Positions 6,011 to 6,308 of a stretch of 6,308 nt of DNA are shown piece by piece. Both the position numbers and the translations under genes were made by a program. The notes under the pieces are model-generated. The model did not search any database and had not been told where the DNA came from. It was given only the letters and a program-made list of their open reading frames with translations. The first letter of the stretch is position 1, and each line of letters opens with the position of its first letter. Source of the stretch: Vampirovibrionales bacterium (GTDB lineage Bacteria; Cyanobacteriota; Vampirovibrionia; Vampirovibrionales; JAJTHC01); contig JAJTHC010000154.1 in NCBI GenBank assembly GCA_021299615.1, positions 1 through 6,308 on the forward strand. The letters run 5' to 3'.

Positions 6011-6130
6011 TTGTATAGCTGAATTTAGAGTCTAGGCTCCTAGAATAGCCTAACACGCTATTCATTCGTTTAAAGGGTATGAGTTTCGTAGAGCTTTCTA
6101 CAGGAAGCGTAAACTCTAAAAACTATACAA
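6011..6130. repeat. 120-bp structured inverted-repeat element; candidate non-coding RNA or MITE
   Basis: The ends TTGTATAG (6011-6018) and CTATACAA (6123-6130) are perfect inverted repeats. Inside them TTTAGAGT (6024-6031) pairs with ACTCTAAA (6113-6120). The interior holds GAATAGC/GCTATTC (6043-6049/6057-6063) and GTAGA/TCTAC (6088-6092/6097-6101), plus competing alternatives TAGGCT/AGCCTA (6033-6038/6047-6052), TCTAGG/CCTAGA (6031-6036/6039-6044) and GAGTTT/AAACTC (6081-6086/6111-6116). This gives a closed stem with branched hairpins. It lies 14 bases beyond the stop of the right-edge minus-strand gene and about 50 bases after a plus-strand promoter start. No flanking duplication or transposase is visible. 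The structure is seen; its role is unknown. Confidence 0.6.
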
Positions 6131-6144
6131 TTGGTATAAGCCCA

Positions 6145-6308
6145 CTATATACGTTCAAACACTCTATCATACAAGGCTTCAGATTGAGCATCCGCAGGTA
6201 AAAGTTGCCCAGGGACTATTTTATAGCCTTGAGCTTGTAAGCCCTGCATCATGGCATTGGTTTGACAAACCGTTCTGGTGGTACAAGTCACCAAGTTGAT
6301 TTGATCAA
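6145..6308 (-). CDS. C-terminal end of an unrecognised protein; partial
   Basis: From the window edge 53 codons stay open on the minus strand and end in TAG at 6147-6145. The visible residues begin DQINLVTCTTRTVCQTNAMM and continue with GLQAQGYKIVPGQLLPADA. The composition is protein-like, with a Cys-x5-Cys spacing (residues 8 and 14 of the visible part) and a beta-strand, helix, beta-strand pattern as found at the end of alpha/beta folds. I do not recognise the family. The N-terminus lies outside the window. The gene runs in the same direction as the fasciclin gene but is separated from it by 328 bases holding a fasciclin promoter, so the two are probably not one operon. Confidence 0.6.
   Translation of the reverse strand, partial: DQINLVTCTTRTVCQTNAMMQGLQAQGYKIVPGQLLPADAQSEALYDRVFERI

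Noticed and set aside
1..6308. CRISPR array, complete insertion sequence or replication origin
   Set aside because: No regularly spaced repeats, transposase or integrase gene, or clustered initiator boxes were seen on either strand.

Overview
This is a bacterial chromosomal window. It holds two complete protein genes of clear family (a tRNA-dihydrouridine synthase and a two-domain fasciclin protein), one complete alpha/beta-hydrolase gene, a tRNA-Ser gene, and two genes cut by the window edges. The lineage cannot be fixed from what is here. The lytic-transglycosylase-like helical protein, the tRNA with encoded CCA and the bacterial -35/-10 promoters fit a Gram-negative-type bacterium. A member of the cyanobacterial/Melainabacteria lineage is one possibility, but that is a weak guess.

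Layout. Positions 1-1199 (minus strand) encode the N-terminal 399 residues of a membrane-anchored, TPR-like protein that resembles the helical part of Slt-type murein transglycosylases. Divergent from it, a compact promoter drives a tRNA-Ser(UGA) gene at 1313-1395. A visibly AT-richer gene at 1665-3080 follows; it encodes an alpha/beta hydrolase with a readable Ser77-Asp195-His249 triad and a C-terminal domain of about 200 residues that I do not recognise. A DusB-like tRNA-dihydrouridine synthase follows at 3168-4268, apparently from its own extended -10 promoter.

Between dusB and the convergent fasciclin gene (minus strand, 5816-4503) lie a 121-bp nested palindromic element (4285-4405) and a rho-independent terminator serving the fasciclin gene. 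The fasciclin protein has two FAS1 domains that share a near-identical 50-bp DNA segment. It carries a Pro/Thr/Ser-rich N-terminus and, unusually, no visible signal peptide.

The 328-bp gap at 5817-6144 is not empty. It holds the fasciclin promoter, a plus-strand promoter whose -10 lies inside a dyad, and a 120-bp element at 6011-6130 that can fold into a closed multi-stem structure. No plus-strand open reading frame follows that promoter, so a structured RNA or a small palindromic mobile element are the main options. The right edge (6308-6145, minus) holds the last 53 codons of an unrecognised gene.

The genes do not form one pathway. The tRNA and DusB both concern tRNA, while the Slt-like and fasciclin proteins would belong to the cell envelope or surface if exported. 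The hydrolase looks like separately acquired cargo next to a tRNA gene. The items most worth checking are the structured element with its promoter, the tRNA lacking the usual U8 and A14, the signal-less fasciclin protein, and the hydrolase with its unknown C-terminal domain.
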